A DNA stretch of 64,000 nucleotides, from positions 1 through 64,000 of the forward strand of contig NZ_PHQQ01000001.1 in the NCBI RefSeq assembly GCF_002909235.1, written 5' to 3'. Every line of letters starts with the position of its first letter. Positions within the stretch are counted from its first letter, which is position 1. Shown piece after piece: positions 62,066-64,000 of the stretch. The position numbers and the translations under genes are program-made. Source of the stretch: Arenibacter catalasegens (GTDB taxonomy: Bacteria > Bacteroidota > Bacteroidia > Flavobacteriales > Flavobacteriaceae). A model generated the notes under the pieces. That model ran no database searches. It worked only from the letters and a program-made list of their open reading frames with translations, and was not told the DNA's origin.

Positions 62066-64000
62066 TTAATATTTTAATATCATGGAGTTAAAGTTTGCTA
62101 TAATTTGTTCCTTATCCCCCTTGCCTTTAAACACCAAACATAAAACACCAAATTTAGAAGTTGGCCTTACTGGGACATTATATTTCTTCTTTGCTCCTTT
62201 TTCCTTATTAAAATACTTTAAGGTACTTTCCCCAATAAGGCTTCCGGTGGGACTATTCTCCCTTATTTCAATTTCACCTTCGTATGGATAGTCGGCCCCA
62301 AAATACATGGATAACTCTATATTTTTTAGCCCTTCCAAACCTATGTCATTAAATTTTAAGTAAGAATTATTTTTAATGGACCCCACAACTTCTTCCCCTT
62401 CTACTTCCCAATTACTCAAGCCTCCGCTTTTTTCATCAGCATGCACGCCTTCAAATTTTGGAAATTTAAAAATTATTTGATCTCTTGCCGACAAGGTAGC
62501 TTCTGGCTGTTCTTTGCTTCCCTTATCTGAATATGAAGCCATTAAAACATACTTTCCTTGACTTCTTTTAGCTTTATGGGCATTAAAATTAACCACTCCT
62601 TCCAATGGTAGAAGGTTTTCTTCTTTCGAGCCCTTTGGGTTTAATGAAAGTATATAGTCCACTATTTTATCTACCTCAGTAACCTTTAACTGAGGGTGTG
62701 CGGACATCATACTTTCTCCCCATACTCCAGAGCCACCTTTGATAATTTTATCTATCAGGTAATTTTTGTCTGCTGTCGTATAACGTGATGCAATTTCCTC
62801 ATAAGATGGCCCATTGACCTTAACATTTATGGCATGACAGGCCTTACAGTCTGTATCGTCCATAATTAATCTACCTTCTGGTATAGTGTTCTGTTGATGA
62901 CCTATGGTGGCCTTGACCATATCCTCACCTTCAGGAATATAATCAAAGGTAATTTTAACATCTTTGGGGTCAATAGCACCATTCATGGTACTACCATCCT
63001 GTTTATCGGTCACAACAACTTTGTAGGCCACTTTTCGACCATCCCAATAGTTTTTGTTCTTGGTGTCCAATTCTATTTTCAACTCGGGAATGTCATTTCC
63101 TACCAATATTTTTTGGGTCGATATATTCGTGTTTCCAGCCTCGTCCGTAACCTTTAAACGCACGGTATAGCTCCCTGGCTCCTTAAACGTAAAGCTTGGC
63201 TCCATGGAAGTATCCTGGACCTCCTCAGAGTTAAAGAACCATTCATATTTGAGTTGATCCTTATCAAAATCCTCAGAAGAACTACCAGAAAATAGTACTG
63301 TAAATGGCTGTGCACCTACCATTTTGTCCGATGTTATTCTAGACACTGGATTGCGGTTTCCGCTGCGATAACCAATCCTATTTAAACGTGCATCCATATT
63401 TTGGGAATTCCATTTTTGCCCATATTCAAGAACATAAAGATTTCCATCCGAAGCAAAAAGCATATCCATTGGATGTGAAAACTCATTGCCGGGCATAAAT
63501 GGATCTGCCTTTATATAATTGTGATTTTCATCTAAAGTCACTACATAGATCCAATCTCTCATCCATTCATACAAAAGAACCTTATTCTCAAAATACGCTG
63601 GAAATTCATTGGTAGCACTGGGATAGTTTGAAGAATGATAAATAGGCCCCGCCATAGGATTTACACCTCCTGAACCCAACCAAGGGAATTCTTCAGAAGC
63701 ACTATAAGAAAACCATATCATTGATTCCTGAGCAGGCGGAAGTTCTCTTATACCTGTATTATTCGGGGAATCATTTATTAATTTGGCAGGATTATATTTT
63801 TCCCCAGCCGTTTCGGTAGCAAAGTTATAATCGTTGTAGGGCTGATTATCCCCTCTTGTGTATGGCCATCCCCAATTCCCAGCTTTTCGAGCCTGATTAA
63901 ATTCTCCCATACCATGTGGTCCACGATTGGGGTCACCCTTACCCGCATCGGGACCAACGTCTCCCCAATAAAGATAACCCGTAGCACTATCAATAGAAAA
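62066..64000 (-). CDS. Secreted PQQ-dehydrogenase / PKD / cytochrome c fusion (5' end outside window)
   Basis: The frame is open to the window edge, so the N-terminus is missing. The visible part has, in order, the end of a PQQ-type sugar dehydrogenase beta propeller (SIDSATGYLYWGDVGPDAG), a PKD domain (SRITSDKMVGAQPFTVLFSG), a class I cytochrome c with the haem motif CKACH and Met ligand region SMMSAHP, and a C-terminal carbohydrate-binding-like beta domain. It would oxidise a sugar outside the cytoplasm and pass electrons through haem. It ends 249 bases upstream of eboB on the same strand. Confidence 0.88.
   Translation of the reverse strand, partial: FSIDSATGYLYWGDVGPDAGKGDPNRGPHGMGEFNQARKAGNWGWPYTRGDNQPYNDYNFATETAGEKYNPAKLINDSPNNTGIRELPPAQESMIWFSYSASEEFPWLGSGGVNPMAGPIYHSSNYPSATNEFPAYFENKVLLYEWMRDWIYVVTLDENHNYIKADPFMPGNEFSHPMDMLFASDGNLYVLEYGQKWNSQNMDARLNRIGYRSGNRNPVSRITSDKMVGAQPFTVLFSGSSSEDFDKDQLKYEWFFNSEEVQDTSMEPSFTFKEPGSYTVRLKVTDEAGNTNISTQKILVGNDIPELKIELDTKNKNYWDGRKVAYKVVVTDKQDGSTMNGAIDPKDVKITFDYIPEGEDMVKATIGHQQNTIPEGRLIMDDTDCKACHAINVKVNGPSYEEIASRYTTADKNYLIDKIIKGGSGVWGESMMSAHPQLKVTEVDKIVDYILSLNPKGSKEENLLPLEGVVNFNAHKAKRSQGKYVLMASYSDKGSKEQPEATLSARDQIIFKFPKFEGVHADEKSGGLSNWEVEGEEVVGSIKNNSYLKFNDIGLEGLKNIELSMYFGADYPYEGEIEIRENSPTGSLIGESTLKYFNKEKGAKKKYNVPVRPTSKFGVLCLVFKGKGDKEQIIANFNSMILKY

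Overview
The window looks like a chromosomal segment of a marine-type member of the Flavobacteriaceae (Bacteroidota). Supporting signs are AT-rich DNA, a type IX secretion cargo with a C-terminal gliding-type sorting domain next to a PorP/SprF gene, a Bacteroidetes promoter (TTTG-N19-TAnnTTTG) before the threonine operon, typical flavobacterial GyrA, ClpC, DnaX and RsmD proteins, a type A RNase P RNA, and an IntDOT-like tyrosine recombinase. I cannot name the genus from sequence alone.

Positions 1-13,600 are accessory DNA. They hold the right part of an IS21-family element that has cut off the lipoprotein signal of an esterase, a 40-residue metallothionein-like protein, and a GlxA/AraC-type regulator. 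Next comes a block bounded by two Crp/Fnr regulators, with a small Cys-rich protein, a methyltransferase, a SulP transporter, a DUF983 protein and NADP-isocitrate dehydrogenase; palindromic operators precede both regulators. A nearly empty element follows, carrying only a tyrosine recombinase between 13-bp repeats of the tRNA-Pro 3' end. The region ends in a tRNA locus where a GIY-YIG nuclease gene lies between two altered copies of tRNA-Pro. In those copies some tRNA arms are replaced by unrelated hairpins. This is the most unusual structure in the window.

Positions 13,600-39,200 are mostly core genes: a PgpH-type HD phosphodiesterase, thiolase, an NlpC/P60 protein lacking its catalytic Cys, a TPR protein, gyrA, clpC, the NAD(P)HX repair enzyme, and thrABC preceded by a threonine/isoleucine-rich leader peptide. 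After these come galactofuranose genes (glf plus a glycosyltransferase), an M24 peptidase, and gcvT with an epimerase, pterin dehydratase and YebC.

Positions 39,200-45,400 hold two paralogous beta-helix surface proteins. The larger carries thrombospondin type 3 repeats and a T9SS sorting domain and is followed by its PorP/SprF partner. Positions 45,700-49,700 hold a PlsC-type acyltransferase and a kdsB-HAD-KdnB-like set that points to modified Kdo. Then follow a RecD-like helicase, a DUF3822-rsmD operon, rnpB, and a dnaX gene split at an A10 run.

Positions 55,900-61,800 are an ebo gene cluster (B to F, no eboA seen) with a TMEM220-like gene as its last member. The right edge holds a partial secreted PQQ-dehydrogenase/PKD/cytochrome c fusion.
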